Positions 34,128 through 43,692 of a DNA stretch of 64,000 nucleotides are shown in pieces. Position 1 is the first letter of the stretch, and every line of letters begins with the position of its first letter. The notes under the pieces are model-generated. The model was not told the origin of the DNA. It ran no database searches and worked only from the letters and a program-made list of their open reading frames with translations. The position numbers and the translations under genes are program-made. This stretch comes from Alteromonas oceanisediminis (lineage in GTDB: Bacteria; Pseudomonadota; Gammaproteobacteria; Enterobacterales; Alteromonadaceae). Location: the NCBI RefSeq assembly GCF_018474025.1, contig NZ_JAHCTA010000006.1:62001-126000 (forward strand), given 5' to 3'.

Positions 34128-34174
34128 TATTCCATGAGCATTGAGCAAATATTTACGCCTATTCCATGGGAATA
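34128..34174. promoter_or_regulatory. Phased TATTCCATG repeats, likely Lrp-type operator
   Basis: TATTCCATG occurs at 34128-34136 and again at 34160-34168, 32 bases (about three helical turns) apart. The second copy forms the palindrome TATTCC-ATG-GGAATA (34160-34174). The pair lies between the divergent Lrp and cysteine-synthase-like genes. Lrp-type proteins bind 15-bp sites in helical phase, so this is a plausible operator. Confidence 0.5.
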
Positions 34175-34222
34175 TTTATGCGATAGACGGTGATACAGCA
34201 TACGACAAAGAGGCATCAGATC

Positions 34223-35248
34223 ATGCTAACACAAAGGCGCGAACACGACGAAATAGAGGGTGAAAATCTAAATGAAACAACCACTTCCAAGGCATTAGGA
34301 GGTGCTAATATATATTCTTGCGTATCGGATCTGGTAGGTAATACACCATTACTGTCGCTCAATAGGCTGGCGAAAAAGCATGCCTGTGTTGGGCAGTTAG
34401 TCGCGAAATTGGAGTTTATGAACCCAATGAGTTCGACGAAAGATCGCCCTGCTCTGGCAATGCTCAAACAACTTATGTCGTCCTCGCACTTTTGTGCTCA
34501 AACCCACATTATCGAAGCCACGTCAGGTAATAATGGTGTCTCCTGCGCGTGGCTTTGTGCATTGCACGGTATTAAGCTTACTATCGTGATCCCGGAACAC
34601 ATGTCGATCGAGCGTCGCAAAATGATTCAGCACTTTGGTGCGAATGTCGTTCTAACTCCTAAGCACTTGGGAACCAAGGGCGCTATCGACCACGCTAAAG
34701 AATTGGTCAAAGCCACACCGTACGCGGTCTCACTAGATCAATTCGGTAATTTGGCAAATCCAGAGATCCACGCACGCACAACGGCGCAAGAAATCATCCG
34801 CGACTGCGGTGAAAATATTGATGTATTCATTGCGGGTGTAGGTACTGGTGGTTCATTAACCGGGATTGCAAGTGTATTGAAACAAGTGTCGCCACACACG
34901 CAGATCGTTGCTGTCGAACCTGCTCGCTGCCCAGTGTTGAGCTCTGGTCGTTCGGGCGTCCACGGTATTCAGGGGCTCAGTTCCGGGCATGTCCCTGACA
35001 TTTTAAAGCGCGAGCTGATTGATCGCATCGAAACCGTCGAAGATGAGGATGCTATCACTTACGCGCGCGCGCTAGCGCGAACAGCAGAAGGCTTAGCCGT
35101 GGGGATTTCTTCTGGAGCTACAGCCTGCGCTGCTGTGCGCATTGCACAGCAGGCAGAATATGCGGACAAGCGGATTGTGATGATACTCGCCGATACGGCC
35201 GAGCGTTATTACAGCACGGCACTGTTCGAACAAGAAACACACGCATAG
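34223..35248 (+). CDS. Cysteine synthase-like PLP enzyme
   Basis: A 341-residue fold-type II PLP enzyme of the cysteine synthase/cystathionine beta-synthase family. The PLP lysine is in SSTKDRPALAML, the substrate loop is EATSGNNGVSCAW (TSGNTG in CysK), the phosphate-binding loop is GTGGSLTG, and the C-terminal GISSGATACAA is typical. It makes or breaks down cysteine-type amino acids; CysK, CysM and desulfhydrase roles are all possible. I start at the ATG at 34223, nine bases after AGAGG; a GTG at 34190 is the alternative. A 30-residue N-terminal extension precedes the catalytic fold. It ends base-to-base with the convergent prpF. Confidence 0.9.
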   Translation: MLTQRREHDEIEGENLNETTTSKALGGANIYSCVSDLVGNTPLLSLNRLAKKHACVGQLVAKLEFMNPMSSTKDRPALAMLKQLMSSSHFCAQTHIIEATSGNNGVSCAWLCALHGIKLTIVIPEHMSIERRKMIQHFGANVVLTPKHLGTKGAIDHAKELVKATPYAVSLDQFGNLANPEIHARTTAQEIIRDCGENIDVFIAGVGTGGSLTGIASVLKQVSPHTQIVAVEPARCPVLSSGRSGVHGIQGLSSGHVPDILKRELIDRIETVEDEDAITYARALARTAEGLAVGISSGATACAAVRIAQQAEYADKRIVMILADTAERYYSTALFEQETHA

Positions 35249-36448
35249 TTACTCTGTCGCCTCTCCTTCCATCGGAACGCGCACGTGACCTTCCATTAAC
35301 ACGCGCGCACTGCGACTCATAATGGCTTTGGTTACACGCCACTGCCCTTCAACCTGCTGAGCTTCGGCCCCCACTTTCAAGGTTCCCGACGGGTGGCCAA
35401 AGGTCACAGACTGACGTTCGCCACCCCCTGAGGCCAGATTCACCAATGTGCCCGGTATGGCAGCCGCTGTTCCTATAGCCACTGCGGCGGTGCCCATCAT
35501 GGCATGATGTAACTTGCCCATCGACAACGCTCTCACAAGCACATCGATATCCTGCTCAAGAACGTCAGCGCCGCTGGACGACCGATACGTCTTTGCAGGG
35601 GAAACAAATGCAATCTTGGGTGTGTGCTGTCGCTGTTGCGCTTGTTCAACGCTATCAATCAATCCCATCGCCACTGCGCCTTCTGCGCGTAAACGCTCGA
35701 ACTTTGCCAAAGCCTGCGGGTTATCATTCACCGCACTTTGCAATTCAGTGCCCTGATAACCGATGTCACTTGCATTAACAAAGATGGTCGGAATACCCGC
35801 GTTAATAAACGTTGCATCAATCTCGCCAAAATCTGTCGTGATTAAGCGATCAACACGGTTACCGGTCGGGAAAAGCGCGCCTCCCCCATCTGCCGGGTCG
35901 ATAAACTCAACCACGACTTCGGCCGCCGGGAAGGTCACACCATCCAACACAAAATCGCCGGTTTCCTGCACAGCACCTTGAGTCACCTGAATATGAGCGA
36001 CAATCGATTTCTGTATGTTTTCCTGCCAAATTCGCACAGTAACAATGCCACTTTCTTGATTGCTGAGTAACGGATCGGACACTAACCCATTCTCAATCGC
36101 AAAAGCACCCACTGCGGCCGTGAGGTTGCCGCAGTTGCCACTCCAATCAACAAAAGGGCTAACGATCGATACTTGGCCAAAAAGGTAGTTAACATCATGA
36201 TCAGCCATATCACTTTTGGACAGAATAACGGCTTTACTGGTGCTTGATGTTGCCCCCCCCATTCCGTCCGTGTGCTTACCATAGGGATCAGGGCTACCGA
36301 TAACGCGCAGCAGAAACTGGTCACGGGCTGGGCCAGGTTGTTGCGCTTCCAGCGGCAAATCATTCAGGTTAAAAAAAACACCTTTGGACGTGCCGCCCCG
36401 CATATAGGTAGCGGGTACTTTCCGTTGTGGCGGGTATTGAGAACGCAT
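35249..36448 (-). CDS. prpF: 2-methylaconitate cis-trans isomerase PrpF
   Basis: A 399-residue enzyme of the PrpF family. It assists AcnD by isomerising trans-2-methylaconitate to the cis form in the 2-methylcitrate cycle. Family landmarks are the opening PATYMRGGTSKGVFF, the DGMGGATSSTSKAVI and DWSGNCGNLTAAVGAF segments (the latter with a diaminopimelate-epimerase-like Cys), and the C-terminal AMMGTAAVAIGTAAAIPGT and GGGERQSVTFGHPSG. It is the last gene of the prp operon, one base after acnD. The length is normal. Confidence 0.96.
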   Translation of the reverse strand: MRSQYPPQRKVPATYMRGGTSKGVFFNLNDLPLEAQQPGPARDQFLLRVIGSPDPYGKHTDGMGGATSSTSKAVILSKSDMADHDVNYLFGQVSIVSPFVDWSGNCGNLTAAVGAFAIENGLVSDPLLSNQESGIVTVRIWQENIQKSIVAHIQVTQGAVQETGDFVLDGVTFPAAEVVVEFIDPADGGGALFPTGNRVDRLITTDFGEIDATFINAGIPTIFVNASDIGYQGTELQSAVNDNPQALAKFERLRAEGAVAMGLIDSVEQAQQRQHTPKIAFVSPAKTYRSSSGADVLEQDIDVLVRALSMGKLHHAMMGTAAVAIGTAAAIPGTLVNLASGGGERQSVTFGHPSGTLKVGAEAQQVEGQWRVTKAIMSRSARVLMEGHVRVPMEGEATE

Positions 36449-36449
36449 A

Positions 36450-39044
36450 TTAGCTTTGCTCCGCAGCTAAAAAGTCTTTTGCAAAACGTTGTAAAACACC
36501 GCCAGCTTCATAAATAGACAATTCTTCACCGGTATCGAGGCGGCATTTGACAGCCGCTGTGACCGATTCACCTGAACGGCGATTGACAATCAGGGTCAGC
36601 GTCGCTCCCGGTGCTAACTGCCCCTGAACATCATATGCTTCAGTGCCATCCAGTTTCAATGTATGCCGATCCGTGCCTGGCATAAATTCTAACGGTAACA
36701 CACCCATACCAATCAAATTGGTACGGTGGATACGCTCAAAGCCTTGTGCGACGATCACTTCAACGCCGGCTAGGCGTACGCCTTTTGCCGCCCAGTCTCG
36801 TGAGGACCCCTGCCCGTAATCATCGCCAGCAATGATGATTAACGGCTGCTTGCGCTGCATGTAGGTCTCAATGGCCTCCCACATGCGGATCACATTACCT
36901 TCTGGCTCCAAACGCGTGAGCGAGCCTTCTTTGACCTTTCCATCAACAATGGCCATCTCGTTTTTTAAGCGCGGATTGGCAAAGGTAGCCCGCTGCGCGG
37001 TGAGATGATCTCCTCGATGGGTGGCATAAGAGTTAAAATCTTCTTCGGGTAATCCCATTTTCGCCAGATACTCTCCGGCAGCACTGTCCAGCATAATGGC
37101 GTTCGACGGCGACAGGTGATCGGTTGTTATGTTGTCACCGAGTATGGCCAACGGCCGTAATCCTGTCAGCGATGGTTTATCTGCAAGCGCACCTTCCCAA
37201 TAAGGCGGGCGTCGAATGTAAGTGCTCTGTGGGCGCCATTCATACAACGGATCGTTATCTTCACCGTAATCGACACTGAGATTAAACATTGGCTCGTAAA
37301 CTTTGCGGAACTGTTCCGGCTTGACGCTCGTTTTAATCACGGCATCAATTTCTTCATCGCAGGGCCAAATGTCGGCTAATCTAACGTCATTGCCGTCATG
37401 ATCCTGGCCCAGAATGTCTTTCTCTATATCAAAGCGGATCGTACCCGCTATGGCATAGGCAACCACTAGCGGTGGTGAGGCCAAAAAGGCTTGTTGCGCA
37501 TAGGGGTGTATACGACCATCAAAATTTCGGTTGCCTGACAGAACCGCCGTCGTAAATAAGTCGCGGCGCTTTATTTCATCGACGATCTCGGGACGAAGCG
37601 CCCCGCTCATGCCGTTGCACGATGTACAAGCAAACCCGACCACACCAAAGCCTAACTGCTCAAGCTCTGGTAACAGCTTTGCCTCTTCCAGATAAAGCTG
37701 AACGGCTTTTGAGCCCGGTGCTAATGAGGTTTTAACCCAAGGTTTACGTGTTAATCCCTTGGCGTTTGCATTGCGCGCAATCAAGCCCGCTGCAATCATA
37801 TTGCGTGGGTTACTGGTATTGGTACAACTGGTTATCGCGGCAATGATGGCCGCCCCGTCTGGCATTTCATCGCCATTTTGCGGCGCTTGCGCAGCACTGA
37901 TCCCTTTCACTTTAAGATCTTTTGTAGAGACTTTTGTGTGCGGGTTTGAGGGCCCAGCGATGTTTCTCTCGACAGACGAAAGATCAAACTGCAACACGCG
38001 CTCGTATTCAGCATTGGCCAGATCATCTGCCCATAACCCCGTATGTTTCGCGTAGTTCTCAACCAAGGTTACCTGATCGTCTTCACGACCGGTCAGGCGC
38101 AGGTAATCCAGCGTGTGATCGTCAATGTAGAACATGGCTGCTGACGCACCGTATTCGGGCGTCATATTGGAAATTGTTGCGCGGTCGCCTAACGTCAGGT
38201 GCTTTGTGCCCTCGCCGAAGAACTCCAGATAAGCACTCACAACTTTCGCTTTGCGCAAAAACTCGGTAATAGCCAGTACAATATCGGTGGCCGTGATGCC
38301 TGCCGCAGGTTTTCCTAGTAGTTCAACGCCTACGATGTCGGGCAAGCGCATGTAAGAGGCCCGACCTAACATGACACTTTCAGCCTCAAGCCCGCCGACG
38401 CCCAACGCAATGACACCCAATGCATCAACCATTGGCGTGTGGCTATCGGTGCCCACAAGCGTATCGGGAAAAGCCACACCATCGCGGTTTTGGATCACAG
38501 GCGACATGCGCTCCAGATTAATCTGGTGCAGGATACCGTTCCCCTGCGGGATCACATCAATATTCTTAAACGCGGTTTTCGTCCAATTGATAAAATGGAA
38601 GCGGTCTTCGTTGCGTCTGTCCTCAATCGCTCTGTTTTTCTCAAACGCATCTTTTTCATAGCCGGCGTGCTCAACCGCGAGGGAATGGTCCACCACAAGC
38701 TGTGTTGGCACCACCGGGTTTACTTTAGCTGGATCGCCCCCTTGCGCGGCAATCGCATCGCGCAACCCGGCCAGATCGACCAACGCCGTTTGACCCAGTA
38801 TATCGTGACACACTACGCGCGCCGGATACCAGGGAAAGTCTAAATCGCGTTTACGCTCTATGATTTGCGTCAGGCAATCGGTTAATGTATCTGATGGACA
38901 GCGTCGCACCAAATTTTCCGCCAGTACCTTTGACGTATAAGGCAGACGTTCATAGGCGCCAGGCTTAATGGTATTCACAGCCTCGCGCGTGTCAAAGTAA
39001 TCGACCTTACTGTTTGGCAGTGGCTTGCGATATTCAGTATTCAT
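36450..39044 (-). CDS. acnD: 2-methylisocitrate dehydratase, Fe/S-dependent (AcnD)
   Basis: An 864-residue aconitase-superfamily enzyme that dehydrates 2-methylcitrate with the help of PrpF. The [4Fe-4S] ligands are in AITSCTNTSNP and VGFACTSCNGMSG. ATDIVLAITEFLRK, GTDSHTPM and the swivel-domain ITTDHLSPSNAI and YGQGSSRDWAAKG are further landmarks. The start is MNTEYRKPLPNSKVDYFD at 39044, the usual N-terminus, with GAGG eight bases upstream; the frame is open to 39155, inside the end of prpC, but that part is not coding for this protein. The gene is 25 bases after prpC. Confidence 0.96.
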   Translation of the reverse strand: MNTEYRKPLPNSKVDYFDTREAVNTIKPGAYERLPYTSKVLAENLVRRCPSDTLTDCLTQIIERKRDLDFPWYPARVVCHDILGQTALVDLAGLRDAIAAQGGDPAKVNPVVPTQLVVDHSLAVEHAGYEKDAFEKNRAIEDRRNEDRFHFINWTKTAFKNIDVIPQGNGILHQINLERMSPVIQNRDGVAFPDTLVGTDSHTPMVDALGVIALGVGGLEAESVMLGRASYMRLPDIVGVELLGKPAAGITATDIVLAITEFLRKAKVVSAYLEFFGEGTKHLTLGDRATISNMTPEYGASAAMFYIDDHTLDYLRLTGREDDQVTLVENYAKHTGLWADDLANAEYERVLQFDLSSVERNIAGPSNPHTKVSTKDLKVKGISAAQAPQNGDEMPDGAAIIAAITSCTNTSNPRNMIAAGLIARNANAKGLTRKPWVKTSLAPGSKAVQLYLEEAKLLPELEQLGFGVVGFACTSCNGMSGALRPEIVDEIKRRDLFTTAVLSGNRNFDGRIHPYAQQAFLASPPLVVAYAIAGTIRFDIEKDILGQDHDGNDVRLADIWPCDEEIDAVIKTSVKPEQFRKVYEPMFNLSVDYGEDNDPLYEWRPQSTYIRRPPYWEGALADKPSLTGLRPLAILGDNITTDHLSPSNAIMLDSAAGEYLAKMGLPEEDFNSYATHRGDHLTAQRATFANPRLKNEMAIVDGKVKEGSLTRLEPEGNVIRMWEAIETYMQRKQPLIIIAGDDYGQGSSRDWAAKGVRLAGVEVIVAQGFERIHRTNLIGMGVLPLEFMPGTDRHTLKLDGTEAYDVQGQLAPGATLTLIVNRRSGESVTAAVKCRLDTGEELSIYEAGGVLQRFAKDFLAAEQS

Positions 39045-39069
39045 CATTGTAACCTCACTAATTTGCAGG

Positions 39070-40194
39070 TTAGCTGCGCTCGCTGATGGGCACAACGGCA
39101 CGTAGGTCTTCGCCAGTGTATTCAGCCGACGGACGGATAATTCGGTTGTCTGCACGCTGCTCCATAACGTGTGCGGCCCACCCCGTGAGCCGCGACATCA
39201 CAAAGATCGGCGTGAATAACTTGGTGGGTATATTCATAAAGTTGTAGGCTGAAGCATGGAAAAAGTCAGCGTTGCAAAACAACTTCTTCTCTCGCCACAT
39301 GACCTCTTCACAACGCACAGAAACGGGATACAACACCTCGTCGCCCACATCGTCAGCTAACTTTTCTGCCCATTGTTTAATAATCGCGTTGCGTGGGTCG
39401 CTGTCCGCATAAATAGCGTGCCCGAAGCCCATTATTTTCTCTTTTCGGGCTAGTTTGCCCATCATCTCTTCTTCCGCATGATCAGGCGATGTGAAACTTT
39501 CAATCAACTCCATCGCCGCTTCATTTGCGCCGCCGTGCAACGGCCCACGCAACGAACCGATCGCGCCGGTAATGCACGAGTGCATATCGGACAGCGTTGA
39601 TGCGCAAACGCGCGCTGTAAAGGTCGACGCATTGAACTCATGTTCTGCGTACAGGATAAGTGACACATGCATGACTTTTTCATGCAGAGCACTCGGTTTT
39701 TTACCATGCAATAAATGCAGGAAATGCGCGCCGATTGAATCATCATCCGTTTCAACATCGATGCGAACACCGTCGTGCGAGAAACGATACCAGTAACAAA
39801 TAATACTGGGGAAACAAGCCAACATGCGGTCAGTTACGGCATCCTGCACTGCAAAATCCGTTTCCATTTCCAAATTGCCCAGCATCGAGCAACCTGTGCG
39901 CAAAACATCCATCGGGTGGGCTGCAGCAGGAATTCGCTCAAGTACGTCTTTCAATGCCTGCGGCAGACCGCGCTGCGCTTTTAATGCAGCCTTGTAGGTT
40001 GATAGTTCATCTTGTGTCGGTAAGTGACCCTTTAAAATCAAATGCGCCACTTCTTCAAACTGGCAATGCTCTGCTAAATCTTTGACATCATAACCACGAT
40101 AAGTCAGGCCCGAGCCAGATTTACCTACCGTTGAGAGTGCTGTTTTACCTGCTACTTGGCCGCGTAAACCGGCACCACTTAATACTTTAGCCAT
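39070..40194 (-). CDS. prpC: 2-methylcitrate synthase PrpC
   Basis: A 374-residue citrate-synthase-family enzyme that condenses propionyl-CoA with oxaloacetate. The catalytic histidines are in RGPLHGGANEAAMEL and IMGFGHAIY, and the Asp is in FCNADFFHASAY. GLTYRGYDVKDLAEHC near the N-terminus and the C-terminal RLTGWAAHVMEQ, then RIIRPSAEYTG, are typical of the 2-methylcitrate and small citrate synthase group; the operon context decides for PrpC. It lies 19 bases downstream of prpB. Confidence 0.96.
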   Translation of the reverse strand: MAKVLSGAGLRGQVAGKTALSTVGKSGSGLTYRGYDVKDLAEHCQFEEVAHLILKGHLPTQDELSTYKAALKAQRGLPQALKDVLERIPAAAHPMDVLRTGCSMLGNLEMETDFAVQDAVTDRMLACFPSIICYWYRFSHDGVRIDVETDDDSIGAHFLHLLHGKKPSALHEKVMHVSLILYAEHEFNASTFTARVCASTLSDMHSCITGAIGSLRGPLHGGANEAAMELIESFTSPDHAEEEMMGKLARKEKIMGFGHAIYADSDPRNAIIKQWAEKLADDVGDEVLYPVSVRCEEVMWREKKLFCNADFFHASAYNFMNIPTKLFTPIFVMSRLTGWAAHVMEQRADNRIIRPSAEYTGEDLRAVVPISERS

Positions 40195-40213
40195 CTATCT
40201 TTCTCCGCAATCG

Positions 40214-41107
40214 TTAATTTAAATTTTTGCCGTCTGAAAACAGCGCGTCCAGTTTTTGTTCGTAATCGTGGTAACCGAGGTAATCATAAAGCTTCATTCG
40301 GGTTTGCATGGAATCGACGACGGCTTTTTGATCACCATCTTTAAGAATAGCGGTGTATACCGTTTCTGCCGCTTGATTCATCGCTCTAAACGCACTCAAC
40401 GGGTAAAGCACCATGGCCGCTCCCCACTCACCAAGCTGCGAGGCGTTCCATAACTCAGTCTTACCAAATTCAGTAATATTCGCCAGAATGGGCACATCGA
40501 GTGCCTCTGCAAAGGCTCTATAATGCGATTCGGTTTGTACGGCTTCTGCAAAAATGCCATCAGCGCCCGCAGCGACGTAGGCTTTTGCGCGCTCGATCGC
40601 GGCGTCTAACCCTTCCTGAGCAAACGCGTCGGTTCTTGCCATAATAAAGAAATCAGGATCGGTACGGGCATCAACCGCAGCGGTGATCCTGTCGACCATC
40701 TCCGCAGTCGATACAATCGCTTTATTGGGTCGATGTCCACAGCGTTTCTGAGCGACCTGATCTTCCATGTGTACCGCAGCAGCGCCGGCCTTCTCCATAT
40801 CACGGATGGTCTTAGCGATATTGAATGCGCCGCCCCAACCGGTATCAATGTCGACCAACAGTGGCAGATCACACGCTGAAGTGATCCGATTCACGTCTAC
40901 CAGCACATCGTTTAACGACGTCATACCTAAATCGGGTAAACCGTAGGACGCGTTAGCTACACCACCGCCCGACAAATAAATCGCTTGATGGCCTATTTGC
41001 TCCGCCATCATGGCTGCGTACGCGTTGATTGTTCCGACGATTTGCAGTGGCTTGTTGTCGACCAATGCGTTGCGAAAACGTCTGCCTGCACTGAGTCTCG
41101 TTGTCAT
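40214..41107 (-). CDS. prpB: 2-methylisocitrate lyase PrpB
   Basis: A 297-residue enzyme of the isocitrate lyase/PEP mutase superfamily. It splits 2-methylisocitrate into pyruvate and succinate, the last step of the cycle. The catalytic Cys123 lies in KRCGHRPNK and the metal-binding acids in [13 protein letters not shown] and HMEDQ. The N-terminal [17 protein letters not shown] and [15 protein letters not shown] are characteristic. It is the first structural gene, 13 bases after the regulator gene. Confidence 0.96.
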   Translation of the reverse strand: MTTRLSAGRRFRNALVDNKPLQIVGTINAYAAMMAEQIGHQAIYLSGGGVANASYGLPDLGMTSLNDVLVDVNRITSACDLPLLVDIDTGWGGAFNIAKTIRDMEKAGAAAVHMEDQVAQKRCGHRPNKAIVSTAEMVDRITAAVDARTDPDFFIMARTDAFAQEGLDAAIERAKAYVAAGADGIFAEAVQTESHYRAFAEALDVPILANITEFGKTELWNASQLGEWGAAMVLYPLSAFRAMNQAAETVYTAILKDGDQKAVVDSMQTRMKLYDYLGYHDYEQKLDALFSDGKNLN

Positions 41108-41120
41108 GAAAACCTCACTT

Positions 41121-41771
41121 TTAAGCTAATTTAAGTTGAATATGATGTTTTGAATAGGTGATGTGACGGCGCATCAACAGCTCAGCCAACTCTTCATCTC
41201 GGTCGGCAATGGCTCGAACAATGTTACGGTGCTCATCAAATGCGGTGGTCACTCGCGGGCCCGCCATACCCAACTGAACACGATACATACGCACCAGATG
41301 GTAAATGCCGTCAATGAGTAAATTGATTAACTGTTTATTCTGGCTTCCGACGACGATCCGGTAGTGAAAATCAACATCGCCGGCTTCCTGATAATAGGAA
41401 TGCTCACCTTTTACCTTACTGAGATGTGAATCCAGTAACGCTTCTAATGCCTGAATTTCAGCCACTGGCATGTGACGTGCGGCAAGTCGAGCTGCCATGC
41501 CTTCTAACGATTCCCGCACCTGATACAGTTCATCTAAGCCAGCAGAAGTCAGTGATACAACCCGCGCCCCTACGTTGGCCTTTCTTTCAATCAGATGAGA
41601 CGTTGATAAACGATTGATGGCTTCGCGCACGACCGCCCTGCTGACCTGATACTGCGAAGCCAATTCTGCTTCGCTGAGTTTGGATCCAGCCGCAACAACG
41701 CCTTCAACAATGTCTTTGCGCAATTGATAAAAGAGCTTGTCGGCCGCGGTAACGGCGTGTTCGATTAGCAT
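41121..41771 (-). CDS. prpR: GntR-family (FCD) regulator of the prp operon
   Basis: A 216-residue GntR/FadR-type repressor. The winged helix (about 1-75) has [12 protein letters not shown] and the [23 protein letters not shown]; the FCD effector domain (about 85-215) has helices with metal-site residues such as [14 protein letters not shown]. It is the first gene of the propionate operon and most likely controls it, as the GntR-type PrpR does in Shewanella relatives. The start at 41771 (ATG) is preferred over a GTG at 41783; neither has a strong ribosome binding site. The effector is probably a 2-methylcitrate-cycle intermediate. Confidence 0.9.
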   Translation of the reverse strand: MLIEHAVTAADKLFYQLRKDIVEGVVAAGSKLSEAELASQYQVSRAVVREAINRLSTSHLIERKANVGARVVSLTSAGLDELYQVRESLEGMAARLAARHMPVAEIQALEALLDSHLSKVKGEHSYYQEAGDVDFHYRIVVGSQNKQLINLLIDGIYHLVRMYRVQLGMAGPRVTTAFDEHRNIVRAIADRDEELAELLMRRHITYSKHHIQLKLA

Positions 41772-41796
41772 AGGTTGATGCACGAAGGTCGATCAA

Positions 41797-41808
41797 ATTG
41801 TCGACAAT
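41797..41808. promoter_or_regulatory. Operator ATTGTCGACAAT, copy 1
   Basis: A perfect 12-base palindrome of the GntR/FadR type, 25-37 bases before the prpR start, where it would overlap the promoter. It is identical to copy 2 and matches the motif I recall for GntR-type PrpR in Shewanella. Confidence 0.8.
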
Positions 41809-41848
41809 GGTAGCTAAATTTAATGGTAATGCAAGCTTCGAGCGCTTT

Positions 41849-41860
41849 ATTGTCGACAAT
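41849..41860. promoter_or_regulatory. Operator ATTGTCGACAAT, copy 2
   Basis: The second identical palindrome, with a symmetric TTT/TTA surround. The centres of the two copies are 52 bases apart, close to five helical turns, which would favour cooperative or looped binding. Confidence 0.75.
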
Positions 41861-41924
41861 TTATCCATGACACGCGACCTAGTGGCTGTGATTTAAGACC
41901 GACCAGGGCGTGTCTCCCTTGGGA

Positions 41925-42269
41925 TCAGCCGCAGGCTTTTTTGACAAACCGAGCCGTCACCATCATTTCACCCACGCCATCCACCTTACAATCAAGCTCG
42001 TGGTCTTTTTTATCAAGAATGCGACGGATCCATGCTTTTGTGCCCACTTTGATCACCATCGAACTGCCTTTCACTTTGAGATCTTTGACCACGGTCACCT
42101 TATCACCCTCGGCTAATGCTGTGCCATTTGCGTCCGACACGATAATCGATTCTTGCGCTAGCAGTTCTTCCGGATTCCATTCGTAGCCACACTCAGGGCA
42201 AAGCAACTGATTTTGATCATGATAAACGTATAAAGAGTCGCACTGCGGGCATGGTGGGTGTGTCGACAT
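41925..42269 (-). CDS. yjdM: YjdM/PhnA zinc-ribbon protein
   Basis: A 114-residue protein of the YjdM (formerly PhnA) family. The N-terminal zinc ribbon has CPQCDSLYVYHD and LLCPECGYEWNP; the rest is an SH3-like barrel with GDKVTVVKDLKVKGSS and the end MMVTARFVKKA. The old link to alkylphosphonate use came from the E. coli locus name; its real function is unsettled. GAGG precedes two adjacent ATG codons (42272 and 42269), and I use the second, as in E. coli. It is the single gene between the prp operators and the phosphatase-like gene. Confidence 0.93.
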   Translation of the reverse strand: MSTHPPCPQCDSLYVYHDQNQLLCPECGYEWNPEELLAQESIIVSDANGTALAEGDKVTVVKDLKVKGSSMVIKVGTKAWIRRILDKKDHELDCKVDGVGEMMVTARFVKKACG

Positions 42270-42551
42270 CATCAATTCCTCAACGTCGTTTCAATAAAAG
42301 CTGTAGTGTATCAGCAATGCACGGTGTATGTGCTAAGAGGAAGATTTACCGGATTATAGGCAATTTTTACTGGCAGTCAGTCAACCTGTATAAGCGCAGC
42401 GCCTGATGGGGAGACTCAACCGTGTCGGCCTCATATTTGCTTATAAAACCGTTGCTGATTTGAGTCGGTGATAGCACAATCCGATCGCATTGCCTGTGAT
42501 AACAGCATAAAGTCTGCCGTTTGTGGTAGCAAAACGACAATAAGGAACATC

Positions 42552-43556
42552 ATGAACGACATGCTTTTCTACTTGGGCGATATCGCTTATGGGTTATCTT
42601 ATGCGCTGACGCTCACGGTTTGCGCAATTACCTTACTGCCTCTGGTACCTAATAATCACTGGGTATTTCGCGTGTGGGAATTTCCCCGCGTCCAAATTAT
42701 TGTGTTAGCGATATTCGGCTTTGTCTTGCTAGTGGTGTTTGCGTCCGAATTTACGCAAAGTGAGTGGATAGCACAGCTTATTGCAGTGTTCGCAGTGGCA
42801 TGTTTTCAAAGCTACTGGATATTGCCATACACTCAATTGTACAAGAGCGAAGTAGCTCGCCATCATGCCGTAGCGGGTGATGAAACGCTGACCATTCTTA
42901 CCGCTAATGTGCTGATGACGAATCGCAATGCGCAAGGACTTATTCGCCATGTAAAGGTGAATCGCCCCGATATTCTTGTCACCCTTGAGAGTAATCAATG
43001 GTGGCAGGATCAACTCGATCCAGTGCTCACAGACTACCCTCACCGTGTTTCTATTCCTCTGGATAATCTTTATGGAATGCACGTTTATAGTCGACTGGCT
43101 CTGCATGATGTTGTGGTGAGCGAACGGGTAAAGGAAGGGATCCCCTCGGTGAAATGCGGTGTCAGCTTACCAAGCGGTGCTCACGTTAAATGCTTCTTCG
43201 TGCATCCGGAGCCCCCGAGTCCGACCGAAGCCCCGACCGCCGCACCGCGCGATTGCGAGCTTATGCGCGTAGCCGATGAGGCTATCGACATAACCCAGCC
43301 CGTCATCGTAACGGGCGACCTAAATGACGTCGCTTGGTCTCCCACCACGAGGGAGTTTCAGCGCCGAAGTGGCCTGTTCGATCCACGTGTCGGGCGAGGC
43401 TTTTTTAACACCTTCCATGCACAACATGGTTGGGCGCGTTGGCCCTTAGACCATATCTTTGTAAGCCGGGAATTTGCGTTGGTGTCGTTGCAGCGATTGG
43501 ATGAGTTCGGCTCTGACCATTTTCCGCTGTTAACAACGCTAAAACTTAATCCGTAA
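42552..43556 (+). CDS. Membrane-anchored endonuclease/exonuclease/phosphatase (EEP) protein
   Basis: A 334-residue protein: three N-terminal membrane helices (about 5-30, 45-65, 75-95), then an EEP domain. The domain motifs are all visible: [24 protein letters not shown] (Mg-binding Glu), [32 protein letters not shown] (catalytic Asp and Asn), PLDHIFVS and FGSDHFPL (catalytic His). These proteins cleave phosphodiester or phosphomonoester bonds; the active domain probably faces the periplasm. The start at 42552 has AAGGA five bases upstream; the frame is open to 42468 without such support. It overlaps the DUF2256 gene tail to tail by 11 bases. Confidence 0.88.
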   Translation: MNDMLFYLGDIAYGLSYALTLTVCAITLLPLVPNNHWVFRVWEFPRVQIIVLAIFGFVLLVVFASEFTQSEWIAQLIAVFAVACFQSYWILPYTQLYKSEVARHHAVAGDETLTILTANVLMTNRNAQGLIRHVKVNRPDILVTLESNQWWQDQLDPVLTDYPHRVSIPLDNLYGMHVYSRLALHDVVVSERVKEGIPSVKCGVSLPSGAHVKCFFVHPEPPSPTEAPTAAPRDCELMRVADEAIDITQPVIVTGDLNDVAWSPTTREFQRRSGLFDPRVGRGFFNTFHAQHGWARWPLDHIFVSREFALVSLQRLDEFGSDHFPLLTTLKLNP

Positions 43557-43692
43557 CGCTCTTCGACTTCTGGCTTGCGCAGCGCTTAGAACAATACTTA
43601 ACGTTCTCCCAGTCGCGCTGCCATTTTTTTCGCCACGTGAAAGGTCGCTGGCAAACAGGACATATTTTTTCCGGCAGGTCAGACTTTTTCAT
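43546..43692 (-). CDS. DUF2256 protein, 48 residues
   Basis: A tiny gene: [18 protein letters not shown], then [17 protein letters not shown] and [13 protein letters not shown]. It matches DUF2256 (PF10013), with two CxxC-type pairs (CPVC and the later YCSKRC) that probably bind zinc, and a Trp/Arg-rich centre suited to nucleic acid or protein contact. Its start overlaps the end of the (6-4) photolyase gene by 14 bases, so translation is coupled. DUF2256 genes are commonly found beside photolyase/cryptochrome genes, from general knowledge; the function is unknown. The gene overlaps the EEP gene at its other end. Confidence 0.88.
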   Translation of the reverse strand: MKKSDLPEKICPVCQRPFTWRKKWQRDWENVKYCSKRCASQKSKSVTD

